Assembly: GCA_036394195.1 (NCBI GenBank)
Contig: DASWFO010000302.1
Span: 1-28,106, forward strand
Direction: 5' to 3'
Length of the DNA stretch: 28,106 nt
Source of the DNA: DATJPD01 sp036394195
GTDB taxonomy: Bacteria; Pseudomonadota; Alphaproteobacteria; CACIAM-22H2
Below the pieces are notes generated by a model. It was not told where the DNA came from. It saw only the letters and a program-made list of their open reading frames with translations, and searched no databases. The position numbers and the translations under genes were made by a program. Shown piece after piece: positions 14,674 to 21,840 of this stretch (the first letter of the stretch is position 1; each line of letters begins with the position of its first letter).

Positions 14674-15654
14674 TTAGCCCTTGATGAAGGCGAGAAGGTC
14701 GGCATTGATCGTCTCGGCGTTCGTCGTGGGCATGCCGTGCGGAAAGCCCGGATAGCTCTTCAATGTAGCGTTCTTCAGCAGCTTCGCCGACAGCGGTGCC
14801 GAATCGGCATAGGGGACGATCTGGTCGTCCTCGCCGTGCATCACGAGCACCGGCAGCGTTATCTTCTTCAGGTCTTCGGTGAAGTCGGTCTGGGAGAACG
14901 CCACGATGCCGTCGTAATGGGCTTTGGCTCCGCCCATCATGCCCTGGCGCCACCAGTTCCAGATCACCCCTGGCTCGGCTTTGGCGCCAGGCCGGTTATA
15001 GCCATAGAACGGTCCGGCCGGGAGGTCGTAATAGAACTGGGCGCGGTTGGCGGCGAGCTGCGCCTGTAACCCGTCAAAAACCTCCTTGGGCAACCCGCCG
15101 GGATTGGCCGCCGTCTTGACCATCAGCGGCGGCACCGCAGAGATCATCACCGCTTTGGCCACCCGGCTTTGGCCGTGGCGCGCGATGTAGTGCACGACCT
15201 CGCCGCCGCCGGTGGAGTGACCGACATGCACGGCGTTCTTGAGGTCGAGATGCGTCGTCAGCGCCGCGAGGTCGTCGGCGTAATGATCCATGTCGTGCCC
15301 GCCGCTCGTCTGGCTCGAGCGGCCATGGCCGCGCCGGTCATGCGCGATCACCCGGAAGCCGCGGTTGAGGAAGAACAGCATCTGCGTATCCCAGTCGTCG
15401 GCCGAGAGCGGCCAGCCATGGCTGAAGACGATGGGCTGTCCCTTGCCCCAGTCCTTGTAGAAGATCTCGGTGCTGTCTTTCGTCTTGATGGTGCCCATCG
15501 TGCGAGCTCCTGCGGTTGGTTGAGCGGCGGGTGTCGAATTGGTGGATTGTGCCTGCACAGCGATCGGCAGGCCGGTGGCGGCGACCGCTCCGGCGGCCCC
15601 GATCAGCACATCGCGGCGCGTTGCGACGGAAGGCCGCGAGTTATCCGTGGTCAC
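14674..15654 (-). CDS. Tat-exported alpha/beta hydrolase, non-heme chloroperoxidase-like
   Basis: A 326-aa protein. With the GTG start at 15654 (AGGGGG six bases upstream) residues 9-36 form a twin-arginine signal (SVATRRDVLIGAAGAVAATG, ending VQAQ). The catalytic domain from ~54 shows FSHGWPLSADDWDTQM, DRRGHGRSS, nucleophile Ser147 in VGHSTGGGEV, acid Asp in MHGEDDQIVP (276/277) and His306 in PGFPHGMPT. This is the cofactor-free haloperoxidase/esterase group of alpha/beta hydrolases. A shorter cytoplasmic start at the ATG for MGTIKTKDS (15498) is possible. It heads the minus-strand run, divergent from the LysR gene. Two fragments of sister copies lie at 10401-10745. In vivo activity is probably esterase or lactonase rather than halogenation, which is inference. 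Confidence 0.9.
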   Translation of the reverse strand: MTTDNSRPSVATRRDVLIGAAGAVAATGLPIAVQAQSTNSTPAAQPTAGARTMGTIKTKDSTEIFYKDWGKGQPIVFSHGWPLSADDWDTQMLFFLNRGFRVIAHDRRGHGRSSQTSGGHDMDHYADDLAALTTHLDLKNAVHVGHSTGGGEVVHYIARHGQSRVAKAVMISAVPPLMVKTAANPGGLPKEVFDGLQAQLAANRAQFYYDLPAGPFYGYNRPGAKAEPGVIWNWWRQGMMGGAKAHYDGIVAFSQTDFTEDLKKITLPVLVMHGEDDQIVPYADSAPLSAKLLKNATLKSYPGFPHGMPTTNAETINADLLAFIKG

Positions 15655-15813
15655 GTTGTCCCCCTGAGGACGGGCGGAGTGTAAGAAGAACCGTCCGCAT
15701 CGGATCGTCGCGGGAGCTTTTCTCAACGTCTTGTAGAAACCTGCTTGCTTGGTGCCGTCAGGATGGGCTCCGCCTCCACATGCCCCTCGACGCCAGCTGA
15801 GAAAACAGAAAGG

Positions 15814-15834
15814 ATGGAATGTCATCGTTTCCAT
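15814..15834. promoter_or_regulatory. Candidate LysR operator dyad in the divergent promoter region
   Basis: ATGGAA (15814-15819) and TTCCAT (15829-15834) form a perfect 6-bp inverted repeat with a nine-base spacer. It lies 15 bases upstream of the LysR start, inside the 195-base intergenic region with the hydrolase. LysR-type regulators usually bind interrupted dyads between divergent genes and often repress themselves; binding here is inferred. A second, looser 8-bp inverted pair (TTTTCTCA 15719-15726, TGAGAAAA 15798-15805) flanks the centre of the same region. Confidence 0.45.
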
Positions 15835-15849
15835 TCTTGAGGTCCGAGC

Positions 15850-16812
15850 GTGCCGCTGCCTGATTTCGAAGCCTGGGCAATCTTCGCCAAGCTCGCGGAA
15901 CGAGGCTCGTTTGCCGGGGCTGCCGCCGAACTGGGGCTCACCAGTGCGACGGTTTCGAAGGCGCTGAAGCGCCTTGAAGTCCGCACCGGGGAGCGGCTGA
16001 TTCACCGGACGTCGCGTCGCTTTTCGCTCACCGAGACCGGCCGCACCTTGGCGGTGCGGGCGGCCCAGATCCTGGCCGACGCCGAGGCGGTCGAAGCCGA
16101 GGCCGCTGTCAAGTCGGCGATGCCGCGCGGCCGCGTGCGGTTGGCCACACCCATGTCGTTCGGTCTCCGCCATGTCGCCCCGGCGTTGCCGGACTTCCTT
16201 GCGGCGTACCCCGACGTCTCGGTCGATCTCCAGCTGGACGACCAGATGGTCGACTTGGTGGCGCGCGGGATCGACATCGCGGTCCGCATCGCCGACCTGC
16301 CGGATTCCAGCCTAGTCGCCCGCCGGCTGTGCCCAGTGCGCCGCTGGGTCGTCGCCACGCCGGCCTATTTCGCCCGCCATGGGACGCCCCGCCGGCCACG
16401 CGACCTCAAGGATCATGCGTGTCTCTGTTACAGCTATCTCGCGACCGGCGAGACGTGGCGCTTCACCAGCGACGGCGGCGCCCAGGAGTCTGTCATCGTC
16501 AAGGGGCCGCTCAGTGCCACGAACGCAGAAGCACTCGAGGACGCGCTCGCCGCCGGCTTGGGCATCGCCCTGCAACCCGACTTCCTCGCATGGGAGGCGG
16601 TTCGCGACGGCCGCCTGACCGCCGTTCTCCTCGACTGGGCCGTCCCGCTGATGACGCTCAATCTGGTGACGCCGGGCGGCGGACCGCGCGCCGCGCGCGT
16701 CAGCGTCCTGCTCGAGTTTCTCCTGCACCGCTTCAAATCCGGGGCTGCACCCTGGACGTTCGTCGAACCGAAGGCGCTCGCCGCCAGCCTGCCTGCTGCG
16801 GCGAGCGGGTGA
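15850..16812 (+). CDS. LysR-family transcriptional regulator
   Basis: A 320-aa regulator. Residues 1-60 form the winged helix-turn-helix (FEAWAIFAKLAERGSFAGAA, then LTSATVSKALKRLEVRTGERL and TSRRFSLTETG). From ~90 follows the substrate-binding fold of the LysR C-terminus (GRVRLATPMSFGLRHVAPAL; YPDVSVDLQLDDQMVDLVARG; IDIAVRIADLPDSSLVARRL). The GTG at 15850 has GAGG eight bases upstream. Divergent orientation from the 15654-proximal hydrolase cluster is the classical LysR arrangement, so it very likely controls that cluster, with inducer unknown. It resembles the many aromatic- or electrophile-responsive LysR proteins with short DLVxxGxDxAxRI motifs; no closer name is justified. Confidence 0.93.
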   Translation: MPLPDFEAWAIFAKLAERGSFAGAAAELGLTSATVSKALKRLEVRTGERLIHRTSRRFSLTETGRTLAVRAAQILADAEAVEAEAAVKSAMPRGRVRLATPMSFGLRHVAPALPDFLAAYPDVSVDLQLDDQMVDLVARGIDIAVRIADLPDSSLVARRLCPVRRWVVATPAYFARHGTPRRPRDLKDHACLCYSYLATGETWRFTSDGGAQESVIVKGPLSATNAEALEDALAAGLGIALQPDFLAWEAVRDGRLTAVLLDWAVPLMTLNLVTPGGGPRAARVSVLLEFLLHRFKSGAAPWTFVEPKALAASLPAAASG

Positions 16813-16854
16813 TCGGAATTCAGTCGACGCGGGGCGGATCAGGAGTTAGGATGA

Positions 16855-16869
16855 GAACATTTCAAGAAC
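16855..16869 (+). promoter_or_regulatory. LexA (SOS) box upstream of unknown gene
   Basis: A perfect GAACATTTCAAGAAC with the same seven-base spacer as the box at 2061-2075. The identity extends over 22 bases (16849-16870 versus 2055-2076). It lies 39 bases upstream of the ATG at 16909 and 43 bases after the LysR stop. Motif seen; regulation by LexA inferred. Confidence 0.85.
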
Positions 16870-16908
16870 AGAGTTGGAGCCCGGCCCGTCCGTGCCCATG
16901 TGGTTGCC

Positions 16909-17397
16909 ATGAACCCAGCCCCCAAAACCCGCCGCGCCAAGCGCCCGGTGCGCCGATCCGAGCGCGCCGACGGCGGCTTGCTGCCGACGACGAAAGAGCT
17001 GGAGCTGGCCGCCGAACTGGCGCGCCGCTGGCGCCTCGATCTGCCGGCCGGGTACGCGCAGGATCTTCAATTCGTGCGCGGGTTCCTCGATGTCTTTGCG
17101 CTCGACGGTCGGCGCAATCCGCCCGAGCAGGTGCTGCGGCGGTTGCGCAACGCGCGCCAATTGGCGTGGGATGGAATGAGCGCCGAGGAGATCGCGCGCA
17201 AGCTCGACCTGCCGGGCTGCCTGGGGCCGGTGCTGCAGGCCTATGGCCTGGCCCAGGTGCCGCGCTCCTGGCACACCGAAAGCAACGGCGACGCGCCAGG
17301 CGACGACGCGCCGCTCGTCGACCGGTTGACCGAGCACGTGCTCGCCGGCGAAGACCAGGTGTGGGCGGAGTTCGCGGTCCAGCCGCCCGCCGGCTAG
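16909..17397 (+). CDS. Unrecognised small protein, putative SOS-regulated
   Basis: A 162-aa protein I do not recognise. The first ~20 residues are strongly basic (KTRRAKRPVRRSER), which could contact nucleic acid or be disordered. Residues ~30-75 look helical (LELAAELARRWRLDLP, QDLQFVRGFLDVFAL). Residues ~80-105 (RRLRNARQLAWDGMSAEEIA, then RKLDLPG) resemble a helix-turn-helix of the sigma-region-4 or DeoR-like kind. There is no signal peptide and no cysteine-based metal site. The ATG at 16909 lacks a clear ribosome site; a GTG at 16900 is an in-frame alternative. Coding is supported by length, third-position GC and the perfect LexA box 39 bases upstream. A role in the DNA-damage response is inferred from that box only. 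Confidence 0.7.
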   Translation: MNPAPKTRRAKRPVRRSERADGGLLPTTKELELAAELARRWRLDLPAGYAQDLQFVRGFLDVFALDGRRNPPEQVLRRLRNARQLAWDGMSAEEIARKLDLPGCLGPVLQAYGLAQVPRSWHTESNGDAPGDDAPLVDRLTEHVLAGEDQVWAEFAVQPPAG

Positions 17398-17615
17398 CGT
17401 CTGCGCGAGCGCTGGGCGCGGATTCCCGTTGGGTCTAATCGCAGCCTTGATCGTTATGCCCGCGGACAGGGCATCTATCGCGCCGCTGAGCCAGGAATCC
17501 CCAGCCTTCGCAAACGAAGCGCAACACTCGTATCGGGGGTCGCAATGGGACAGGGTATCGGCACTTCCGCAAATCCTCGCACCTTTGCACCCTTGCGTTG
17601 CGAAATTGAACCTGT

Positions 17616-17672
17616 GCAATTCTTTTTTTGCCTTATTCGCGCGTCTTTTCAGCGACTTAGAAAAAGAATTGC
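17616..17672. repeat. 12-bp perfect inverted repeat with T-run
   Basis: GCAATTCTTTTT (17616-17627) and AAAAAGAATTGC (17661-17672) are perfect complements separated by 33 bases. A further GTGCAAT (17614-17620) / ATTGCAC (17676-17682) pair encloses them. The stem is AT-rich, unlike a classical terminator. It may be a stem-loop RNA or a binding site for a dimeric regulator. Confidence 0.6.
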
Positions 17673-17760
17673 AGTATTGCACGGGTTTTGGGGGTACGGG
17701 CGGGGGGCAGCCTTTCCGGCTTTAAGTCGTCGCCTTTTCCGCCCTCCATCGCCTTAGCCG

Positions 17761-17839
17761 ATCACAGCGATTGAAAGATCGAATTTGAAACTGCGCCTCA
17801 TTCCGCCCACAAATTGGAATGCGTCTAAATCGCTGTGAT
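17761..17839. promoter_or_regulatory. Nested inverted repeats ahead of the small-ORF/catalase group
   Basis: ATCACAGCGATT (17761-17772) is a perfect complement of AATCGCTGTGAT (17828-17839). Between them a CATTCC / GGAATG pair brackets 11 bases (about 17799-17821). The right arm ends two bases before the GAGGAG ribosome site of the first small ORF. A folded 5' leader or a paired operator for a redox regulator are both possible. The geometry is seen, the function is not known. Confidence 0.55.
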
Positions 17840-17851
17840 GAGGAGAGCCCC

Positions 17852-17947
17852 ATGCCGAGACCACGCATCATCGCCATGGAGCGGCAGAAATCACCAATAC
17901 GCCTCGCCCTCGGCGGCCCATCTATACGGCTGTCTCAATTGCGGTGA
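17852..17947 (+). pseudogene. Truncated tandem copy of the small membrane-protein gene
   Basis: A 31-codon frame with a good GAGGAG site. Its codons for RQKSPIRLALGG match RQKSPLSLALGG of the next ORF (about 32 of 35 bases in that stretch), and the leader (GAGGAGAGCCC-ATG) is also repeated. It lacks ~30 bases of the N-terminal region and loses the membrane segment through frame change, ending at TGA 17945-17947. Probably a decayed duplicate, though it might act as a leader peptide. Confidence 0.55.
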
Positions 17948-17960
17948 CGAGGAGAGCCCA

Positions 17961-18110
17961 ATGACGATCCCACGCCCTAACTCTCGCTCAGCCCGGCGCG
18001 TTGTCGCGACCTTGCGGCAAAAATCACCACTAAGCCTCGCCCTCGGCGGAGCGATCTATGCGGCCGGCCTCGCGCACGCGGTCACCGCTCTGATCCACAT
18101 CGCCGGCTGA
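17961..18110 (+). CDS. Small single-span membrane protein upstream of catalase
   Basis: A 49-aa protein. A basic N-terminal half (RPNSRSARRVVATLRQK) is followed by one likely membrane helix (LSLALGGAIYAAGLAHAVTA, then LIHIAG). The ATG at 17961 has GGAG six bases upstream; the same frame is open further 5' but only through the duplicated leader. It ends 37 bases before the catalase start on the same strand, so the two are probably co-transcribed. No family is recognised. The strong ribosome site and the tandem partial copy at 17852-17947 argue that it is a real gene. Confidence 0.6.
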   Translation: MTIPRPNSRSARRVVATLRQKSPLSLALGGAIYAAGLAHAVTALIHIAG

Positions 18111-18147
18111 GCTGCCCGCGCCACAGCTACCATCCTGGAGTCGATCC

Positions 18148-19608
18148 ATGTCCACATCGAAGGTTTTCACCAACGCCACCGGCGCGCCGGTCGCCGACAA
18201 CACCAACATCCTGACCGCCGGGCCGCGCGGGCCGGCCCTGCTGCAGGACATCTGGCTGATCGAGAAGATGGCGCATTTCGATCGCGAGGTGATCCCGGAG
18301 CGGCGCATGCACGCCAAGGGCTGGGGGGCCTACGGCACTTTCACCGTGACTCACGACATCACCCGCCACACGCGGGCCAAGATTTTCGCCGCGGTCGGCA
18401 AGCAGACGCCGCTCTTCGTCCGCTTTTCCAGCGTCGCCGGCGAGCGCGGTGCGGCCGATGCGGAGCGCGACATCCGCGGCTTCGCGATCAAGTTCTATAC
18501 GGAAGAAGGCAACTGGGACATCGTCGGCAACAACACGCCGGTGTTCTTCTTCCGCGATCCGCTGCGCTTCCCGGACCTCAATCACGCGATCAAGCGCGAC
18601 CCGCGCACCGGGCTGCGCAGCGCCGACAACAACTGGGACTTCTGGACGCTCCTGCCCGAGGCGCTGCACCAGGTCACCATCGTCATGTCCGAGCGCGGCA
18701 TCCCGAAATCCTTCCGCCACATGCATGGCTTCGGGAGCCACACCTTCTCGATGATCAACGCCGCCAATGAGCGCGTCTGGGTGAAGTTCCACTTCCGCAC
18801 CCAGCAGGGGATCGCGAACCTCACCGACGCCGAAGCCGCGGCGGTCGTCGCCAACGACCGGGAAAGCCACGGCCGCGACCTGCTGAACGCGATCGAGGCG
18901 GGCGACTTCCCGCGCTGGACGCTGTCCATCCAGGTGATGACCGAGGCGCAGGCCAAGGTCTACAAGCACAACCCGTTCGACCTCACCAAGGTCTGGCCGA
19001 AGGCCGACTATCCGCTGATCGAGGTCGGCGTGATGGAGCTGAACCGCTACCCCGAGAATTACTTCGCGGAGGTGGAGCAGGCCGCCTTTTCTCCCGCCAA
19101 CATCGTGCCCGGGATCGGCTTCTCGCCCGACAAGATGCTCCAGGCGCGGCTGTTCTCGTACGGCGACACGCAGCGCTACCGGCTCGGCGTCAACTTCAAC
19201 CACATCCCGGTCAACGCGCCCAAATGTCCGTTCCACAGCTATCATCGCGACGGCCAGATGCGGACCGACGACAACCTGGGCGGCGCGACCAGTTTCCATC
19301 CGAACAGCGCAAATCTCTGGGCGAACCAGCCCGATTTCAACGAGCCGCCGATGCCGGTCGCGGGCGAGGCCGCCCATTGGGATCATCGCGTCGACGATGA
19401 TCACTGGGAGCAGCCGGGCAACCTGTTCCGCAAGATGACACCGGCGCAGCGGCAGGTGCTGTTCGAGAACACCGCTCGCGCGATGGGCGACGCACGCGCC
19501 CACATCAAGCAGCGCCATGTGGAGAACTGCATGCGCGCGGATCCGGAATACGGCCGCGGCATCGCCGAGCATCTCGGCGTGGCGGTGAAGCTCGAAGCCG
19601 CGGACTAA
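18148..19608 (+). CDS. Monofunctional heme catalase (small-subunit clade)
   Basis: A 486-aa catalase of the usual length for small-subunit clade-3 enzymes; it decomposes hydrogen peroxide in the cytoplasm. Visible catalytic features: His55 in RRMHAKGWGAYGTFTVTHDI, the distal Asn in DIVGNNTPVFF (residues 125-135), and the proximal heme ligand Tyr338 in RLFSYGDTQRYRLG. The NADPH/structural segment FPDLNHAIKRDP is also present. The ATG at 18148 has GGAG eight bases upstream. It follows the 49-aa membrane protein by 37 bases. A 7-bp dyad (19627-19654) sits after its stop. No signal peptide. KatA would be a natural name, but clade naming cannot be settled from one sequence. Confidence 0.97.
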   Translation: MSTSKVFTNATGAPVADNTNILTAGPRGPALLQDIWLIEKMAHFDREVIPERRMHAKGWGAYGTFTVTHDITRHTRAKIFAAVGKQTPLFVRFSSVAGERGAADAERDIRGFAIKFYTEEGNWDIVGNNTPVFFFRDPLRFPDLNHAIKRDPRTGLRSADNNWDFWTLLPEALHQVTIVMSERGIPKSFRHMHGFGSHTFSMINAANERVWVKFHFRTQQGIANLTDAEAAAVVANDRESHGRDLLNAIEAGDFPRWTLSIQVMTEAQAKVYKHNPFDLTKVWPKADYPLIEVGVMELNRYPENYFAEVEQAAFSPANIVPGIGFSPDKMLQARLFSYGDTQRYRLGVNFNHIPVNAPKCPFHSYHRDGQMRTDDNLGGATSFHPNSANLWANQPDFNEPPMPVAGEAAHWDHRVDDDHWEQPGNLFRKMTPAQRQVLFENTARAMGDARAHIKQRHVENCMRADPEYGRGIAEHLGVAVKLEAAD

Positions 19609-19626
19609 GCCCCGGGTTTCCGTGAC

Positions 19627-19654
19627 GGTCGCCTGATCCCCTCCCCGGGCGACC
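19627..19654. terminator. GC-rich dyad after the catalase gene, weak terminator candidate
   Basis: GGTCGCC (19627-19633) pairs with GGCGACC (19648-19654) across 14 bases, 18 bases after the catalase stop. There is no T-run, so intrinsic termination is uncertain; it may instead stabilise the 3' end of the mRNA. Confidence 0.3.
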
Positions 19655-19737
19655 TCGCGGGCAGCGGCGGCTGGCGCTTCGGGCAATGTTGCGCCGCCGC
19701 CGCTGAGGCTTCCCACACCTGATACGGAGTTCGGCCG

Positions 19738-20514
19738 ATGACGACACGACGGAGATTGACGGTGATCGCCGTCGCGATGATGTCGGCGACGCTCTTCGCC
19801 GCCGCGGCGTCGGCGCAGCCGGCGAAGCCGCCGGAGGCGCGCAACGTGGTGCTGGTGCATGGCGCGTGGGCCGACGGCTCCAGCTGGGCCGAGGTCATCG
19901 CGCGGCTTCAGGCGGCCGGCCTGCATGTCACGGCGGTGCAAAATCCGCTGACGTCGCTCGCCGAGTCTGTCGCCGCGACCCGCCGGGCACTGGCGCTGCA
20001 GGACGGGCCGACCGTGCTGGTCGCTCATTCCTGGGGCGGCACCGTGATCAGCGAAACGGGAACCGATCCGAAGGTCACCGCACTGGTCTATGTCGCGGCG
20101 CGGGCTCCCGATGCGGGCGAGGATTTCGTCGCCCTCTCCGGAAAATTCCCCACCATGCCGGTGCGCGCCGGCGTCCAGGACCACGACGGCTTCACCGTTC
20201 TGTCCGAGGATGCCTTCATCAAATATTTCGCGAACGGCCTTACGCCCGAGAAGGCGGAAGTCCTTTATGCCGTGCAGGAGCCCACCGCCGCCTCGCTGTT
20301 CGGCGGTCGCACCACCGTGGCGGCTTGGCGTTCCAAACCGACCTGGTATGCGGTGTCGAAGCTCGATCAGACGATCTCGCCCGACCTGGAGCGGTTTCTC
20401 GCCGGGCGCATGAACGCAACCACCGTGGAGCTGGACGCCGGCCACCTGTCCCTGGTCTCCCACGCGCAACCGGTCGCGGATCTGATCTTGGCCGCCGCCG
20501 GCCGCGACAGGTAG
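19738..20514 (+). CDS. Exported alpha/beta hydrolase (salicylate-esterase-like)
   Basis: A 258-aa protein with a signal peptide (LTVIAVAMMSATLFAAAASA, cleavage near ASA-Q). The fold motifs are VVLVHGAWADGSSWAEVI (oxyanion region, His41), nucleophile Ser98 in VLVAHSWGGTVI and the catalytic His in LDAGHLSLVSH (about residue 236). Alpha/beta hydrolases with HGAWADGSSW resemble plant-like methyl-salicylate esterases; bacterial exported members are of unknown substrate. The ATG at 19738 has GGAG nine bases upstream. It lies 129 bases after catalase on the same strand, so co-transcription is possible but a dyad lies between them. Converges with the HD-GYP gene, whose stop is 17 bases away. Confidence 0.9.
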   Translation: MTTRRRLTVIAVAMMSATLFAAAASAQPAKPPEARNVVLVHGAWADGSSWAEVIARLQAAGLHVTAVQNPLTSLAESVAATRRALALQDGPTVLVAHSWGGTVISETGTDPKVTALVYVAARAPDAGEDFVALSGKFPTMPVRAGVQDHDGFTVLSEDAFIKYFANGLTPEKAEVLYAVQEPTAASLFGGRTTVAAWRSKPTWYAVSKLDQTISPDLERFLAGRMNATTVELDAGHLSLVSHAQPVADLILAAAGRDR

Positions 20515-20530
20515 CGGCGCCGGGTGCCGT

Positions 20531-21760
20531 TCAGTCCTGCAGCTTGTTCCAGATCCGGTCGAGCTCGTGGTGGCACGACTTGAACAGGTCGATCAGCTTG
20601 GGGTCGAAATGCGCGCGCGGATCGATCCGCTCGTCGCCCTCGGTGATGACCTTATAAGCGCGCTCGTGCGAGTAGCCGGACTTGTAGGGCCGCGGGCTGC
20701 GCAACGCATCGTAGACATCGGCGAGCTGGACAATGCGCGCGGCGAGCGGGATCTGCTCGGCCTTGAGGCCGTGCGGATAGCCCGAGCCGTCCCATTTCTC
20801 GTGATGGCAGAGGGCGATGTCCGCCGCCATCTTGAGGCGGTCGGACTGGGCCAGGATCTGCTGGCCGTATTTCGGATGTAGGTTCATCTCGCGCCGCTCG
20901 CTCGGCGTGAGATCGCCTTTCTTCTTCAGCACCGCCGAATCGACACTCATCTTGCCGACGTCGTGCAGCTGCGCCGAATAGCGGATCTCGTCGCAGAACG
21001 GCTCCGGCTGGCCGAGCCGTTTCGCCAGCAGATAGCTGTACTCGTTGACCCGCACGATGTGGTTGCCGGTGTCCTCGTCGTAGAGCTCGGCGGCGCGCGC
21101 GAGCAGCCGGATCGAGATCTGGAACGCCTCTTCTGTCTGGTCTTTCAGGGTCGCGATCTGGCGGCGCTGGCGGGACATCAGGCGGCTGCGCTCCTTGAGC
21201 CGCCGGTTCTGCTCCGAGATGCGCTCGATCATCAGCGCCCGGTCGATGGCGCCGCCGACGATGTGGTTGATCGGCTGGATGAGGGCCGCGTCCTCGCTGG
21301 TGAACGGGACCGGGCCTTGCCCGCTTTTCTCGCGCTTGTTGACCAGCTCGACGACGCCGATCACCTCGTCGGCGTAGTTCTTGAGCGGAAACGCCAGCAC
21401 CGATTTCGAGCGAAAGCCGGTGATCCGGTCGGTCTCCGGATCGAACTTGTACGGCCGGTCGCTGCCGATCCTGCGCACGTCGTCGACCCGCACGCGCTCG
21501 CCGGTGCGCGCCACAAAGCCGGCGATCGAGTCCTTGCCAGCCGCCAGCTTCGGCGGCTCGCCGGGCACCTTGAGCAGGTCGTTCTGCAGGCTCGCGACCT
21601 CGACCACCTTCTTGCGGCCTTGGCCGCGAACCATGTAGATGGCGCCCGCCTCGGCCGCCGTGAGCTTGCGGCTCTTCACCAGCACGCGGTGCAGCAGGTC
21701 CTTGACGGCCGGCTGGGGGCCGCCGTTGATGAATTCGAGGAATTCGAGAAGCACGCTCAC
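20531..21760 (-). CDS. GAF + HD-GYP cyclic-di-GMP phosphodiesterase-like protein
   Basis: A 409-aa signalling protein. Residues ~15-175 form a GAF domain (LTAAEAGAIYMVRG, IAGFVARTGERVRVDDV, SVLAFPLKN, EVIGVVELVNK). A short coiled linker follows (~176-215), then an HD-GYP domain with LHDVGK (HD at 266-267), a metal-ligand His in MNLHPKYG, and HHEKWDGSGYP (GYP at 327-329). HD-GYP proteins hydrolyse cyclic di-GMP; the motif set is complete. The open frame continues far upstream, but there it is antisense to the phosphotransferase. The GTG at 21760 (AGGA about ten bases upstream) gives the usual VLLEFLEFING N-terminus. An 8-bp inverted repeat (21782-21810) precedes it. The GAF ligand is unknown. 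Confidence 0.92.
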   Translation of the reverse strand: MSVLLEFLEFINGGPQPAVKDLLHRVLVKSRKLTAAEAGAIYMVRGQGRKKVVEVASLQNDLLKVPGEPPKLAAGKDSIAGFVARTGERVRVDDVRRIGSDRPYKFDPETDRITGFRSKSVLAFPLKNYADEVIGVVELVNKREKSGQGPVPFTSEDAALIQPINHIVGGAIDRALMIERISEQNRRLKERSRLMSRQRRQIATLKDQTEEAFQISIRLLARAAELYDEDTGNHIVRVNEYSYLLAKRLGQPEPFCDEIRYSAQLHDVGKMSVDSAVLKKKGDLTPSERREMNLHPKYGQQILAQSDRLKMAADIALCHHEKWDGSGYPHGLKAEQIPLAARIVQLADVYDALRSPRPYKSGYSHERAYKVITEGDERIDPRAHFDPKLIDLFKSCHHELDRIWNKLQD

Positions 21761-21781
21761 TGGCGGGAAATCCTGGGACGG

Positions 21782-21810
21782 ACGGAGTGTATCATTGAAT
21801 CGCACTCCGT
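21782..21810. promoter_or_regulatory. Inverted repeat in the HD-GYP upstream region
   Basis: ACGGAGTG (21782-21789) and CACTCCGT (21803-21810) are perfect complements around 13 bases. They lie 22 bases upstream of the GTG of the HD-GYP gene and 30 bases after the phosphotransferase stop. This could be an operator or a short hairpin; no T-run follows on either strand. Confidence 0.4.
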
Positions 21811-21840
21811 ACCGGTTTGCAAACCCGCAACTCCCGCAGG

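Larger units (their letters stand above)
17398..17851. other. 454-base region without a convincing gene
   Basis: The stretch between the unknown gene and the small-ORF/catalase group is poorer in GC than its surroundings, especially 17580-17700. Short frames cross it but have no ribosome site and unlike composition. It holds two sizeable inverted repeats (17616-17672 and 17761-17839) listed separately, and a small CTTCG/CGAAG hairpin near 17503-17520. It could carry a small RNA, a terminator for the upstream gene and the promoter for the catalase group. None of these is proven. Confidence 0.5.

Noticed and set aside
16846..17682. A 278-codon minus-strand frame antisense to the unknown gene
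   Set aside because: It would begin inside the AT-rich stem-loop and end across the LexA box; no ribosome site. The plus-strand gene has the box in the proper upstream position.
17545..17757. A 70-codon plus-strand frame in the gene-free region
   Set aside because: No ribosome site and it runs through the inverted repeat; composition is not protein-like.
18127..20469. A 780-codon minus-strand frame across catalase and the alpha/beta hydrolase
   Set aside because: Antisense to two well-motivated genes; no domain and no sensible start.
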